From positions 124,001 through 188,000 of the forward strand of contig NZ_JAVBHX010000006.1 in assembly GCF_030732065.1 (NCBI RefSeq): a stretch of DNA of 64,000 bases. The letters are read 5' to 3'. Shown piece by piece: positions 46,418 through 55,109 of the stretch (its first letter is position 1; each line of letters starts with the position of its first letter). The notes beneath the pieces are model-generated. The model saw nothing but the letters and a program-made list of their open reading frames with translations, searched no databases and was not told the origin of the DNA. The stretch is from Oceanimonas aquatica (GTDB taxonomy: Bacteria > Pseudomonadota > Gammaproteobacteria > Enterobacterales > Aeromonadaceae). The position numbers and the translations under genes are program-made.

Positions 46418-47056
46418 TCAGTCGCCGGCGTGGCCATTCAAGGGCAGGGGCTGGCCGTCGAGCCAGGCCAGGCCGCCCTTCATCGCCAGGCGGCCGTCAC
46501 AGAACCAGCGCACCGCCAGCGGGTAGATGGCGTGCTCCTGCACCTGCACCCGGGCCGCCACGGCGGCGGCATCGTCTTCCGCAAATACCGGCACCCGGGC
46601 CTGCAGAATCACCGGACCGCCGTCCAGCTCTTCGGTCACAAAGTGCACACTGCAGCCGTGCTCGTCGTCACCGGCGTCAATGGCCCGCTGATGGGTGTTC
46701 AGCCCCTGATATTTGGGCAGCAGGGAAGGATGAATGTTGAGCATTCGTCCTTCATAGTGGCGCACAAAGCCGGGAGTGAGAATACGCATAAAGCCGGCCA
46801 GCACCACCAGATCCGGGGCATAACCGTCAATCAGCTGCATCAGGGCGGCGTCAAAGCTTTCCCGGTCGGCAAAGTCCTTGCCCGGCAGTACCTCGGTGGC
46901 CACACCGGCCAGCCTGGCCCGCTCCAGGCCAAAGGCATCGGCCTTGTTGCTGATCACCGCCACCACGTCGCCGCCGAGACGACGCTCTGCCGCCTGATCC
47001 AGCAGGGCCTGCAGATTGCTGCCGTTGCCGGAGATCAGCACCAGGACGCGTTTCAT
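46418..47056 (-). CDS. purN: Phosphoribosylglycinamide formyltransferase PurN
   Basis: Formylates GAR with 10-formyl-THF in purine synthesis. The 212 residues have the N-terminal phosphate loop [11 protein letters not shown] (about 9-19), the catalytic Asn and His in [12 protein letters not shown] (about 106-117) and the Asp in [10 protein letters not shown]. Its ATG overlaps the purM stop by four bases (ATGA), matching the purMN operon of E. coli. Confidence 0.96.
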   Translation of the reverse strand: MKRVLVLISGNGSNLQALLDQAAERRLGGDVVAVISNKADAFGLERARLAGVATEVLPGKDFADRESFDAALMQLIDGYAPDLVVLAGFMRILTPGFVRHYEGRMLNIHPSLLPKYQGLNTHQRAIDAGDDEHGCSVHFVTEELDGGPVILQARVPVFAEDDAAAVAARVQVQEHAIYPLAVRWFCDGRLAMKGGLAWLDGQPLPLNGHAGD

Positions 47057-48090
47057 TTGATGTCGACCTGCTCTTCGCCGTCGGCGGCCTGCTCGATGTG
47101 ACCGATCACCCAGGCGTTCTCGCCGGCGTTCTGCATGAACTTGACGGCGGCCTCGGCCTGGTCGGCGGGCAGGGCAATGACCATGCCCACACCACAGTTG
47201 AAGGTGCGGTACATTTCATGGGTTTCCACGTTGCCGGCCTGCTGCAGCCAGGTGAACACCTCCGGCCACTGCCAGCTGGCGCCGTCGATGACGGCCTTGG
47301 CACCTTCGGGCAGCACACGGGGAATGTTTTCCCAGAAACCGCCGCCGGTGATGTGGCTCAGGGCGTGAATGTCGAACTGCTTGATCAGTTCCAGCGCCGG
47401 CTTCACATAGATGCGGGTGGGGGCCATCAGGGCATCGGCCAGGGTGGCGTTGTCCAGGGGCTGGGTCAGATCGGCTTTGCTGACTTCCAGGATCTTGCGG
47501 ATCAGCGAATAGCCGTTGGAGTGCGGGCCGCTTGACCCCAGGGCGATCAGGGCGTCACCGGCGGCCACCTTGGTGCCGTCGATAATGCCGCTCTTTTCAA
47601 CCACACCCACACAAAATCCTGCCAGGTCGTAGTCGCCGGCTTCGTACATGCCGGGCATTTCCGCGGTCTCGCCGCCGATCAGGGCACAGCCGCTCAGCTC
47701 ACAACCTTCACCAATGCCGGTCACCACGTCGGCGGCGGTGTCTACATCCAGCTTGCCGGTGGCGTAGTAATCGAGGAAGAACAGCGGCTCGGCGCCCTGT
47801 ACGATCAGATCGTTGACGCACATGGCCACCAGATCGATGCCCACGCCCTGGTGACGTTTCAGGTCGATGGCCAGGCGCAGCTTGGTGCCCACGCCGTCGG
47901 TACCGGCCACCAGCACAGGTTCTTTGTAACCGGTGGGCAACTGGCACAGGGCGCCAAAGCCCCCGAGACCGCCCATGACTTCCGGGCGCTGAGTGCGGCG
48001 GCTGACGCCCTTGATGCGTTCAACCAGGGCGTTACCGGCGTCGATGTCGACACCGGCGTCTTTGTAGCTCAGGGGTTTGTTCTGCGTCAC
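47053..48090 (-). CDS. purM: Phosphoribosylformylglycinamidine cyclo-ligase PurM
   Basis: AIR synthetase, the step before the carboxylation of AIR in purine synthesis. The 345 residues include [13 protein letters not shown] at the start, [12 protein letters not shown] (about 64-75) and [11 protein letters not shown] (about 138-148). The start is GTG with AAGG in front. It is divergent from upp across 290 bp, as in E. coli; a convincing PurR operator was not found by eye in that spacer. Confidence 0.96.
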   Translation of the reverse strand: MTQNKPLSYKDAGVDIDAGNALVERIKGVSRRTQRPEVMGGLGGFGALCQLPTGYKEPVLVAGTDGVGTKLRLAIDLKRHQGVGIDLVAMCVNDLIVQGAEPLFFLDYYATGKLDVDTAADVVTGIGEGCELSGCALIGGETAEMPGMYEAGDYDLAGFCVGVVEKSGIIDGTKVAAGDALIALGSSGPHSNGYSLIRKILEVSKADLTQPLDNATLADALMAPTRIYVKPALELIKQFDIHALSHITGGGFWENIPRVLPEGAKAVIDGASWQWPEVFTWLQQAGNVETHEMYRTFNCGVGMVIALPADQAEAAVKFMQNAGENAWVIGHIEQAADGEEQVDIK

Positions 48091-48323
48091 GTGTTATTAC
48101 CTTGTCATTGGTGTTAAGCCCGCCCGGCGCTCTTTGGCACCGTTGCCGGCCTGAGGGTAAGGGTTTCGCCGGCTATTCTAATTTAATGCGTGGATCAGTG
48201 CCACTGGCAGCGGCTGTTGAGAGCGGCTTTGGAGCCGTGAAACCTCCCCCGGCCACAACGGACGCCGGCCCCGGTCAGCTTTTGCTAAAATTGGTGCTGA
48301 AAGTCTGCCGCCGGGCGCTATTT

Positions 48324-48347
48324 TATGCTAAAGTCCCGCGGTTTTTT
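48324..48347 (+). promoter_or_regulatory. Possible upp promoter with early T-run
   Basis: TATGCT (48324-48329) and the overlapping TAAAGT (48329-48334) are -10 candidates; GGTTTTTTG follows, with six T at 48342-48347 close to where transcription would start. A T-run at the start of upp transcripts can allow UTP-dependent slippage in E. coli. No good -35 is visible. Confidence 0.3.
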
Positions 48348-48380
48348 GTGTCGTTATTCAGTGCGTCGGGAGAGTTGTCG

Positions 48381-49007
48381 ATGAAAGTCGTTGAGGTCAA
48401 GCACCCTTTGGTGAAACACAAGCTGGGTCTGATGCGGGAAGCCGACATCAGCACCAAACGCTTTCGTGAACTGGCAAAGGAAGTCGGCAGCCTGCTGACT
48501 TACGAAGCCACTGCCGATTTTGAAACCGAGAAAACCACCATCGACGGCTGGACCGGTCCCACCGAGGTGGACAAGCTCAAGGGCAAAAAGGTCACCGTCG
48601 TGCCCATTCTGCGTGCCGGTCTGGGCATGATGGACGGCGTGCTGGAGCACATGCCCAGTGCCCGGGTCAGTGTGGTAGGGGTGTACCGGGACGAGCAAAC
48701 CCTGCAGCCGGTGTCCTACTTCAACAAGCTGGTCAGCCACATCGACGAGCGCATGGCGCTGATCGTGGATCCCATGCTGGCCACCGGTGGTTCCATGATC
48801 GCCACCATCGATCTGCTCAAGCAGCATGGCTGCACTCACTTCAAGGTGATCGTGCTGGTGGCGGCCCCGGAAGGGGTGAAGGCGCTCGAAGCGGCCCATC
48901 CGGATGTGGAGCTGTACTGTGCGTCGGTGGATGAGCGGCTCGATGAGCACGGCTATATCATTCCCGGGCTGGGCGATGCCGGCGACAAGATTTTTGGTAC
49001 CAAGTAA
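48381..49007 (+). CDS. upp: Uracil phosphoribosyltransferase Upp
   Basis: Salvages uracil to UMP with PRPP. The 208-residue product matches E. coli Upp in length and in the PRPP-binding [10 protein letters not shown] (about 130-139) and the uracil-site tail [18 protein letters not shown] reading frame extends far upstream, but the ATG at 48381, with GGAGAG in front, gives the family N-terminus [17 protein letters not shown] terminator-like hairpin separates it from uraA. Confidence 0.96.
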   Translation: MKVVEVKHPLVKHKLGLMREADISTKRFRELAKEVGSLLTYEATADFETEKTTIDGWTGPTEVDKLKGKKVTVVPILRAGLGMMDGVLEHMPSARVSVVGVYRDEQTLQPVSYFNKLVSHIDERMALIVDPMLATGGSMIATIDLLKQHGCTHFKVIVLVAAPEGVKALEAAHPDVELYCASVDERLDEHGYIIPGLGDAGDKIFGTK

Positions 49008-49015
49008 GTAATGTC

Positions 49016-49040
49016 AAAACCGGCGCAGGCCGGTTTTTTT
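49016..49040 (+). terminator. Intrinsic terminator between upp and uraA
   Basis: AAAACCGGC, loop GCAG, GCCGGTTTTTTT, only 9 nt past the upp stop and 25 nt before the uraA start. It should reduce transcription into uraA. Confidence 0.75.
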
Positions 49041-49064
49041 CCGTTTGTTTGAGGTTTGCAGTCA

Positions 49065-50333
49065 ATGAATTCCGCTGAACGCACCCAGGAGCTGGCCCCC
49101 GGTCAGCCGGTGGTGAATACTCCCCTGCGCCAGGCTCTGGCCGGCTCCCAGATGCTGTTTGTGGCCTTTGGTGCCCTGGTGCTGATGCCGTTGATCACCG
49201 GTCTGGATCCGAACGTGGCACTGTTCACCGCCGGTATCGGTACCCTGGTGTTTCAGGTGTGCACCAAGCGTCAGATCCCCATCTTTCTGGCGTCGTCCTT
49301 TGCCTTTATCGCGCCCATTCTTTACGGCGTGCAGACCTGGGGCATTCCCGCCACCATGAGTGGCCTGATGGCGGCCGGCATCATGTATGTACTGCTCAGC
49401 CAGCTGGTGCGCTGGCGCGGCACCGCCCTGCTGACCCGCTTGCTGCCGCCGGTGGTGGTGGGCCCGGTGATCATGGTCATCGGCCTCGGCCTGGCGCCCA
49501 TGGCGGTGAACATGGCCATCGGCAAGAGCGGTGACGGCAGTGCCGTACTGGTGGCGCACGACACTGCTCTGTGGCTGTCGCTGGCGTCCCTCATTACCAC
49601 TTTGCTGGTGTCTACCGTGGCCAAAGGCGTGTTCCGGCTGGTGCCCATTACCGCGGGCATTGCCGTGGGTTACGCCATGGCCCTGGCCATGGGCGTGGTG
49701 GACTTCACCCCGGTACGGGAAGCGCCCTGGTTCTCGCTGCCCAACTTCGTGGCGCCGGAATGGCACTGGCAGGCGGTGCTGTTCATGATCCCGGTGGCCA
49801 TTGCCCCGGCCATTGAACACATTGGCGATGTGCTGGCCATCGGCTCGGTGACCGGAAAGGATTATCTGAAAAAGCCCGGTCTGCACCGCACCCTGCTGGG
49901 CGACGGCCTGGCCACCGGCGCCGCTTCGCTGTTTGGCGGTCCGCCCAACACCACCTATTCCGAGGTGACCGGCGCCGTTATGCTGACCAAGAACTTCAAC
50001 CCGGTGATCATGACCTGGGCCGCCGGCTTTGCCATTGCCCTGGCCTTTGTGGGCAAGTTTGGCGCCCTGATGCTGAGCATTCCGGTGCCGGTGATGGGGG
50101 GTATCATGATTTTGCTGTTCGGCTCCATCGCCACCGTTGGCCTCAACAGCCTGATCAAACACCAGGTGGATCTGTCCCACGCCCGCAACCTGTGCATTGT
50201 GGCGGTGATTTTGGTGTTCGGCATTGGCGGCATGGCCTTTGGCATTGGCGACTTCAGCCTGCAGGGCATCAGCCTGTGCGGCATTGTCGGCATTTTGCTG
50301 AACCTGGTGCTGCCCAAAGAGCGGCCTCATTGA
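49065..50333 (+). CDS. uraA: Uracil permease UraA
   Basis: Proton-coupled uracil importer of the nucleobase/ascorbate family, working with Upp. The 422 residues have about 14 membrane segments and the family substrate-site motifs FMIPVAIAPAIEHIGD and GLATGAASLFGGPPNTTYSE. An in-frame TTG at 49056 is only one base from GAGG, so the ATG at 49065 is preferred. It is downstream of upp across an intrinsic terminator. Confidence 0.95.
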   Translation: MNSAERTQELAPGQPVVNTPLRQALAGSQMLFVAFGALVLMPLITGLDPNVALFTAGIGTLVFQVCTKRQIPIFLASSFAFIAPILYGVQTWGIPATMSGLMAAGIMYVLLSQLVRWRGTALLTRLLPPVVVGPVIMVIGLGLAPMAVNMAIGKSGDGSAVLVAHDTALWLSLASLITTLLVSTVAKGVFRLVPITAGIAVGYAMALAMGVVDFTPVREAPWFSLPNFVAPEWHWQAVLFMIPVAIAPAIEHIGDVLAIGSVTGKDYLKKPGLHRTLLGDGLATGAASLFGGPPNTTYSEVTGAVMLTKNFNPVIMTWAAGFAIALAFVGKFGALMLSIPVPVMGGIMILLFGSIATVGLNSLIKHQVDLSHARNLCIVAVILVFGIGGMAFGIGDFSLQGISLCGIVGILLNLVLPKERPH

Positions 50334-50395
50334 TTCTGGCATGAGTCCCGGTCAGTGGTTATCATGAGCGCCCGATTTTCGACAATGGCCCTGTC

Positions 50396-51358
50396 ATGCT
50401 GAAACAATTGCTGCTGTCGCTGATGTTGCTGGGTTTTGCCGGCGTGTCGGCCGCTTCCGTGTTCGAAGTACAACTCGACGCCGCTCCCTACAGCCGGGCC
50501 CAGGCCCGGCAGCAGGCGGTGGATCTGTTGCTGGTCCGCCTTGCCGGTGAGCCGGGGAAAGCCTCCTGGGTGCGCGACGAAATCCTGGAAAACTGGTCCC
50601 GCTATCAGCAGCAGGAGCGCACTCAGGGCGGTTACCGGGTGCAGTTTGATCAGGCCGAGCTGCTGGCTCTGCTGGACAGTGCCGGCCTGAACGCCTGGAC
50701 CGGTCAGCGCCCGGCGCTGCTGGTGTGGCAGGTTGACGGCGAGCGGGTGCAGGACGGAGCCGATGCCGGCTGGCGCAAGGCGTCCGGCGATTACGATATT
50801 CCGCTGTTATGGCCGCTGTGGGATCTGCAGGAGCACATGCAGGTGAACAAGGGCGCTTTGCTGAAAGGCGAGCAACTGGTTGAGGCCAGCGGTCGCTACG
50901 GCGCCGACACCTGGCTGGCGGTACAGCAACAGCACAACCGGCTGAGCTGGCGCCTGTTCGACAAGCACAGTGAGCGCTTCCTTACGCAGGGCGACGTCGA
51001 TACGCCGGCCGAGGTGCTGGCGGCGGTGAATGCCTACTGGATTGCTCACCGGACCGGGCAACAGGCCCCCCGGGCGGGCAATACCGCTCCCGCCGAGGCC
51101 CTGACGGCGGGGGCCGATGCGCCGGGTGAGCTGACCATTATCGTCAGCGGCCTGACACAGTTCTCCGACATGGTGCGGCTGGAGCAGCGCCTGGGCAAAC
51201 TGGATGGCATTACGGATGTGCAGTTGCTTGAGAGTGCCGGCGATCAGGCCCGGTTCCGCCTGCAGCTGTCGACGCCGGTGGCCACCCCGGCACTGAGCGG
51301 TGCCGGCCTGTCGGCATCGGGCGAGCGGCGCTACCGGCTGGCGGAGGCGGGCCGGTGA
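50396..51358 (+). CDS. DUF2066 periplasmic/membrane-associated protein
   Basis: A 320-residue protein with a Sec signal peptide (residues 1-19, ending VSAAS) and the DUF2066 domain, recognised by the N-terminal phrase SRAQARQQAVDLLLVRLAG and the LDSAGLNAWTGQRPALLVW region. Function is unknown. Its stop overlaps the hda start as GTGA, and hda is always close by in gammaproteobacteria, but a shared role is not evident since Hda is cytoplasmic. Confidence 0.85.
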   Translation: MLKQLLLSLMLLGFAGVSAASVFEVQLDAAPYSRAQARQQAVDLLLVRLAGEPGKASWVRDEILENWSRYQQQERTQGGYRVQFDQAELLALLDSAGLNAWTGQRPALLVWQVDGERVQDGADAGWRKASGDYDIPLLWPLWDLQEHMQVNKGALLKGEQLVEASGRYGADTWLAVQQQHNRLSWRLFDKHSERFLTQGDVDTPAEVLAAVNAYWIAHRTGQQAPRAGNTAPAEALTAGADAPGELTIIVSGLTQFSDMVRLEQRLGKLDGITDVQLLESAGDQARFRLQLSTPVATPALSGAGLSASGERRYRLAEAGR

Positions 51359-52077
51359 GCCGGGACGGCGACGACGAGCAGCAACCGGCGCAGCTGGCGC
51401 TGGCGGTGCAGCTGCCCGATGATGAAACCTTTGCCAGTTTTTACCCGGGTGACAATGCCCAGCTGATCACCGCCCTCAAGAATGCCGCGCTGGGGCAGGG
51501 TGACGATGTCATCTATCTCTGGGGCCAGCCCGGCTCCGGGCGCTCCCACCTGCTGCATGCCACCTGTGCCGAGGTTAACGCCGGTGGCGAGGCGGCCACC
51601 TGCCTGCCACTGCATGCGTACCGGCGCATGTCGCCCCGGCTGCTGGACGGTATGGAGCTGCTGCCACTGGTATGTCTGGATAACCTGGACGCCATTGCCG
51701 GGGTGGATGAATGGGAGCGGGCGGTGTTCAACTTCTTTAATCGCCGCCGGGAGCGGGCGGCGGGCACCCTGGTGATCAGCGCCTCGGCGCCATCGCGCAA
51801 CCTGGGACTGGCACTGCCGGATCTGGCCTCGCGGCTGGACTGGGGGGTGGCCTATCAGCTGAAGACCCTGGATGACGAAGGCAAGCTCAGTGCCCTGCAG
51901 CTCAGGGCCGAGCTGCGCGGCTTCAAACTGCCCACTGATGTGGGCAGATTGTTGCTGAGCCGCCTGTCCCGGGACATGAGTACCCTGCTGGCGGCATTGG
52001 ATCTGCTCGACAACGCTTCGTTTCAGGCCCGGCGCAAGCTGAGCCTGCCCTTCACCCGGGAAATACTGGGGCTGTAA
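51355..52077 (+). CDS. hda: DnaA inactivator Hda
   Basis: DnaA-like AAA+ protein that, with the DNA-loaded beta clamp, promotes hydrolysis of DnaA-bound ATP to prevent re-initiation. The 240 residues include a clamp-binding type N-terminus (QPAQLALAVQLPDDETFASFYPG), Walker A GQPGSGRSHLL (about 54-64) and Walker B LVCLDNLD. The start is GTG overlapping the previous stop. A hairpin spans its stop codon. Confidence 0.94.
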   Translation: MSRDGDDEQQPAQLALAVQLPDDETFASFYPGDNAQLITALKNAALGQGDDVIYLWGQPGSGRSHLLHATCAEVNAGGEAATCLPLHAYRRMSPRLLDGMELLPLVCLDNLDAIAGVDEWERAVFNFFNRRRERAAGTLVISASAPSRNLGLALPDLASRLDWGVAYQLKTLDDEGKLSALQLRAELRGFKLPTDVGRLLLSRLSRDMSTLLAALDLLDNASFQARRKLSLPFTREILGL

Positions 52078-52087
52078 AACCAGCCCC
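52068..52087 (+). terminator. Hairpin overlapping the hda stop codon
   Basis: GGGGCTG, loop TAAAAC containing the TAA stop, CAGCCCC. Seven perfect pairs followed by a T-poor stretch and then CCTTTTT, so termination is possible but not certain. Confidence 0.4.
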
Positions 52088-52096
52088 CTATATTCA

Positions 52097-52474
52097 TTAA
52101 TCCTTTTTCTTCTTGCGAATGCTCAGGCCCAGCTCGCGGCCGCGCAGCTTGGCGTAATAGCTGTTGCCCACAAACATGGTGGTGGCCAGCAGCAGCTCTA
52201 CCAGTGCCAGCCAGCGCTCCCCTTCATCCACCCACACCAGGGTGAGGGAATGCAGAAAGTAGGGCATGATCAGAAACACCGCCCAGGCATGGGTATAGGG
52301 GTTGCCCTTGAGCATGCCGCGCATGGGAATAAACAGCCAGGGCAGCCACATGATCAGCATAAAGCCGGCACCCAGCTCCGGGTGCGGCGACAGCACACCG
52401 TGCCAGAGGGCCACCCAGACGATCAGCCCCAGGTAGCCGGTGAGTGCCAGTTTGCGGGCGAAAGCGGTGGTCAT
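52097..52474 (-). CDS. DUF2069 membrane protein
   Basis: A 125-residue inner-membrane protein with four hydrophobic segments and a basic tail (RKKKKD), matching the DUF2069 family, in which a LPWLFIPMRGMLKGNPYTHAW-like loop joins helices two and three. Function is unknown. The ATG at 52474 overlaps the stop of the upstream arsC-like gene by four bases (ATGA). It converges on hda. Confidence 0.83.
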   Translation of the reverse strand: MTTAFARKLALTGYLGLIVWVALWHGVLSPHPELGAGFMLIMWLPWLFIPMRGMLKGNPYTHAWAVFLIMPYFLHSLTLVWVDEGERWLALVELLLATTMFVGNSYYAKLRGRELGLSIRKKKKD

Positions 52475-52821
52475 GCCAGAATGTCCAGTACTTGCTCGGG
52501 CGGGCGGCCCAGGGCAGCCTTGCCGTTGCATACCACGATGGGACGCTCAATCAGTTTGGGATTGGCCACCATGGCGGCGATCAGGGCGTCTTCGTCGCTG
52601 ACGTCTGCCAGTTCCAGGCTCTTGTAGATATCTTCCTTGGTGCGCATCAGCTCGCGGGCCGAGTTCATGCCCAGCTGCGTCAGCAGGGTTTTTATTTGCG
52701 CTGCATCAGGGGGCGTGTCCAGGTATTTGATAATCTCGGGTTCCAGACCTTGTTGCTCCAGCAGGGCCAGGGTTTCCCGGCTTTTGGAGCAGCGGGGATT
52801 ATGGTAGATAAACAGACTCAT
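52471..52821 (-). CDS. yfgD: ArsC-family reductase-like protein YfgD
   Basis: A 116-residue thioredoxin-fold protein of the ArsC/YfgD family, with the Cys of NPRCSKSRETL (residues 8-18) as the active-site residue and the conserved IERPIVV (about 93-99). E. coli YfgD lies in the same place beside hda and bepA. True arsenate reductase activity is not assured; no ars genes are near. It overlaps the DUF2069 gene by four bases. Confidence 0.9.
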   Translation of the reverse strand: MSLFIYHNPRCSKSRETLALLEQQGLEPEIIKYLDTPPDAAQIKTLLTQLGMNSARELMRTKEDIYKSLELADVSDEDALIAAMVANPKLIERPIVVCNGKAALGRPPEQVLDILA

Positions 52822-52871
52822 TATTCACTCCTGTGGCGTGGCTGCGGGCATTGTATAGAAGGGGAGCCGGA

Positions 52872-53321
52872 ATGGGCAAACTTCAGCTTGGGTTTTTGAC
52901 GGCGCTGCTGATGCTGACGGGGTGTCGTGAAGCGGCCACCCTGACCCTGGCCGACGGTGAGCAGCAAAGGCTAAAGGATTACCGGGGCGAATGGCTGGTG
53001 GTGAACTATTTTGCCGAGTGGTGCGCGCCCTGCCTGCGCGAGCTGCCGCTGCTGAATCAGCTGGGGGAGGCCGACGGGCCGGCGGTGCTGGCGGTGAGTT
53101 TTGATACCATGCCGGCGCAGGACCTGCAGGCGCTGCAACAACGACTGGCGATAACCGTGCCGGTGGTGGCCAGCCTGGCGGGTCCCTGGCCCTTTGAGTT
53201 GCCCCGCGTGCTGCCCACTACCTTTGTGCTCGATCCCGACGGCAAGCTGGCCGAGCGCCATCAGGGTGAGCTCAAGGCCGAGGACATTGCGCGCTGGCGG
53301 GATAATTATTGGGGTGATTAA
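52872..53321 (+). CDS. TlpA-like thioredoxin-fold lipoprotein
   Basis: A 149-residue envelope protein with lipobox LMLTGC (Cys18) and a thioredoxin fold carrying the redox pair in WCAPC (about 50-54) and the cis-proline region RVLPTTFVLDPDG. It is likely a membrane-anchored periplasmic thiol reductase. The ATG at 52872 follows a strong GGGGAG site. Its TAA stop overlaps the bepA stop on the other strand, so the two genes converge with no spacer. Confidence 0.87.
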   Translation: MGKLQLGFLTALLMLTGCREAATLTLADGEQQRLKDYRGEWLVVNYFAEWCAPCLRELPLLNQLGEADGPAVLAVSFDTMPAQDLQALQQRLAITVPVVASLAGPWPFELPRVLPTTFVLDPDGKLAERHQGELKAEDIARWRDNYWGD

Positions 53322-54760
53322 TTCCTCAACGCATCCCATTCCTGCTGCTGCTGGCGCAGCTGCTCCAGCCGGGCGCCGAGGCGGGCCCGCTGCATGGCAT
53401 CCTGTGACAGGGTGGCGGCCAGCTCCATCTGCTGCACCGCCACGTCAAAGCGGCCCTCCAGGGCTGCCAGCTCGGCCTGAGCCCGGCGAAAGGCGGACTC
53501 GTCACCCAGGGGGCGCAGCGCCTGGGCCAGCAGTTCCCACACCAGCGCATTGTCGCCGTGACGGCGGGCGTAGTCGTCGAGCAGGGTGGCGGCATCCTGA
53601 TGGCGGCCGGCCTGCAGCAGGGTGTCGGCCAGGTTGATCACCACCACCCGGTTGTCCGGCAGGCGCTTGTGAGCCCGCTCCAGCCGCTTGATAGCGGCAC
53701 TGTGGCGGCCTTCGGCATTGTCGAGATCGGTGAGAGCATCGAGCACGAACAGGTTGTTGCCGTGAGCTTTGGCCACGCGCTCCAGCAGCGGCCGGGCCGC
53801 TTCGGGCCGGTTGATGGCCATCAGTCCAAGGGCCTGGCCGTAGCGGGCGGCATCCGGCAGCCAGGCATCACTCTTGGCGGCTTCATTTTCAAAATACTTG
53901 TGCAGCTCCCGAGTGCCGGCCTGCTGCAGCCGCACCATGATGCGGGCTTTGGCCAGCTGAAAATTCAGCGACGGCGGCAGGGGCCGCACCGCGTATTCCG
54001 CCGCCCGGGTGCGGGCTTCGGCAATCCGGCTGACAGGCAGAGGGTGGGTCAGCAGCATCGGAGGCGGCGTGCTGGCAAACTGGTACTTGTCGGACAGCTT
54101 CTGAAAGAAACCGGCCATGGCGTTGGGATCGAAGCCGGCGTTGTGCAGCAGGCGCAGGCCCAGCCGGTCGGCCTCGAACTCGTTGTCGCGGGTGTAGTTG
54201 ATGGCCGACTGCATGCGCAGCCCCAGGGTGGTCTGCAGCGCGGCCATGCCCGCCTGGGGGTTGACCACCGCCAGTGCCACCGAGCCCACCAGGCCGGCAA
54301 TGGTGAGCGGTGTGCTGCGTGACTGGGATTCCAGATAGCGGGCAATATGGCGCTGGGTGACGTGGGTGATCTCGTGGGCCATGACCGAGGCCAGCTCGCT
54401 TTCGTTTTCCGCATACAGAAACAGGCCGGTATGCAGCTGCAACACACCGCCGAGAAAGGCGCTGGCATTGATGCTGTCATCCCGGATCAGCAAAAAGCGA
54501 AACGGAAAGCGTACCGAATCGGCCTGGGACAGCAGTTTCAGTCCCAGATCACTGATGTATTCGTTGAGCACCGGATCGTCCACCACCGGCTGGTTGGCCC
54601 GGGCAAAGCGGCTGAAGGCCTCGCCAAAGCGCACCTCGCGCTCCACCGACATGGCGCTGACCCCGGCGGTGCCGATATCGGGCAGGCTGTTGTCGGCCTG
54701 AGCGGGCAGGGCCGGGAGCAGGGAAAGAGCCAGGAACAGGGGCGCGGAGCGTAACCTCAT
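53318..54760 (-). CDS. bepA: Periplasmic chaperone/metalloprotease BepA
   Basis: M48 metalloprotease with TPR repeats that helps assemble LptD and degrades stalled outer-membrane proteins. The 480-residue product has a signal peptide (cut near PAQA, 19-22), the zinc motif HEITH (129-133), the third ligand in NEFEADRLGL, and four or more TPR helices in the C-terminal half. The ATG at 54760 begins the signal; an extension upstream is not supported. Location beside yfgD and perM matches E. coli, and it complements LptE encoded at 14 kb. Confidence 0.93.
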   Translation of the reverse strand: MRLRSAPLFLALSLLPALPAQADNSLPDIGTAGVSAMSVEREVRFGEAFSRFARANQPVVDDPVLNEYISDLGLKLLSQADSVRFPFRFLLIRDDSINASAFLGGVLQLHTGLFLYAENESELASVMAHEITHVTQRHIARYLESQSRSTPLTIAGLVGSVALAVVNPQAGMAALQTTLGLRMQSAINYTRDNEFEADRLGLRLLHNAGFDPNAMAGFFQKLSDKYQFASTPPPMLLTHPLPVSRIAEARTRAAEYAVRPLPPSLNFQLAKARIMVRLQQAGTRELHKYFENEAAKSDAWLPDAARYGQALGLMAINRPEAARPLLERVAKAHGNNLFVLDALTDLDNAEGRHSAAIKRLERAHKRLPDNRVVVINLADTLLQAGRHQDAATLLDDYARRHGDNALVWELLAQALRPLGDESAFRRAQAELAALEGRFDVAVQQMELAATLSQDAMQRARLGARLEQLRQQQQEWDALRN

Positions 54761-54876
54761 AGATAAACCTTTTGCCGGTGCATGGCTGGCAGAATAACCG
54801 TCTGTATCGGGCGTCACAAGCATTGTTTGCGGGCCGCAGGCGGGGGATAATACTTTCTTTTTTCAGGAATTGAGTC

Positions 54877-55098
54877 ATGGATCAGCTCGATGCCAGTGCC
54901 CTGCGCTGCCCCTTGCCGCTGCTGGAGCTCAAGCTCTGGCTGAAGGCGGCCGGGAACGGGCAACGGCTCAGGCTGGTGCTGACCGACCCGGGGTCACGCC
55001 AGGATATTCCCGCCTATCTCGAGCGTATCGGGCAGGGGCTTGAGGTGGTGGAGAACAACAACCACCGGCTCGAGCTCATCGTTACCAAACACCCATAA
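54877..55098 (+). CDS. TusA/SirA-like sulfur-carrier protein
   Basis: A 73-residue protein with the TusA-family CPxP motif (LRCPLPLLELK, Cys11) and the typical beta-alpha-beta-alpha-beta-beta length. Family members relay persulfide sulfur or act as redox adaptors; whether this is tusA proper or a paralogue is uncertain. It is divergent from bepA and 11 nt before perM. Confidence 0.85.
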   Translation: MDQLDASALRCPLPLLELKLWLKAAGNGQRLRLVLTDPGSRQDIPAYLERIGQGLEVVENNNHRLELIVTKHP

Positions 55099-55109
55099 GG
55101 ACAGATCGC

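Noticed and set aside
48091-48200. PurR operator upstream of purM
   Set aside because: GGCGAAACCCTTAC was the nearest match but lacks the ACGCAAACG core; too weak to call.
48102-48380. N-terminal extension of Upp into the purM-upp spacer
   Set aside because: The extension does not match any Upp protein, and a good ribosome site lies before the ATG at 48381.
49062-50342. A 426-codon minus-strand frame opposite uraA
   Set aside because: His/Gly/Gln-rich antisense translation of a membrane protein gene; no independent evidence.
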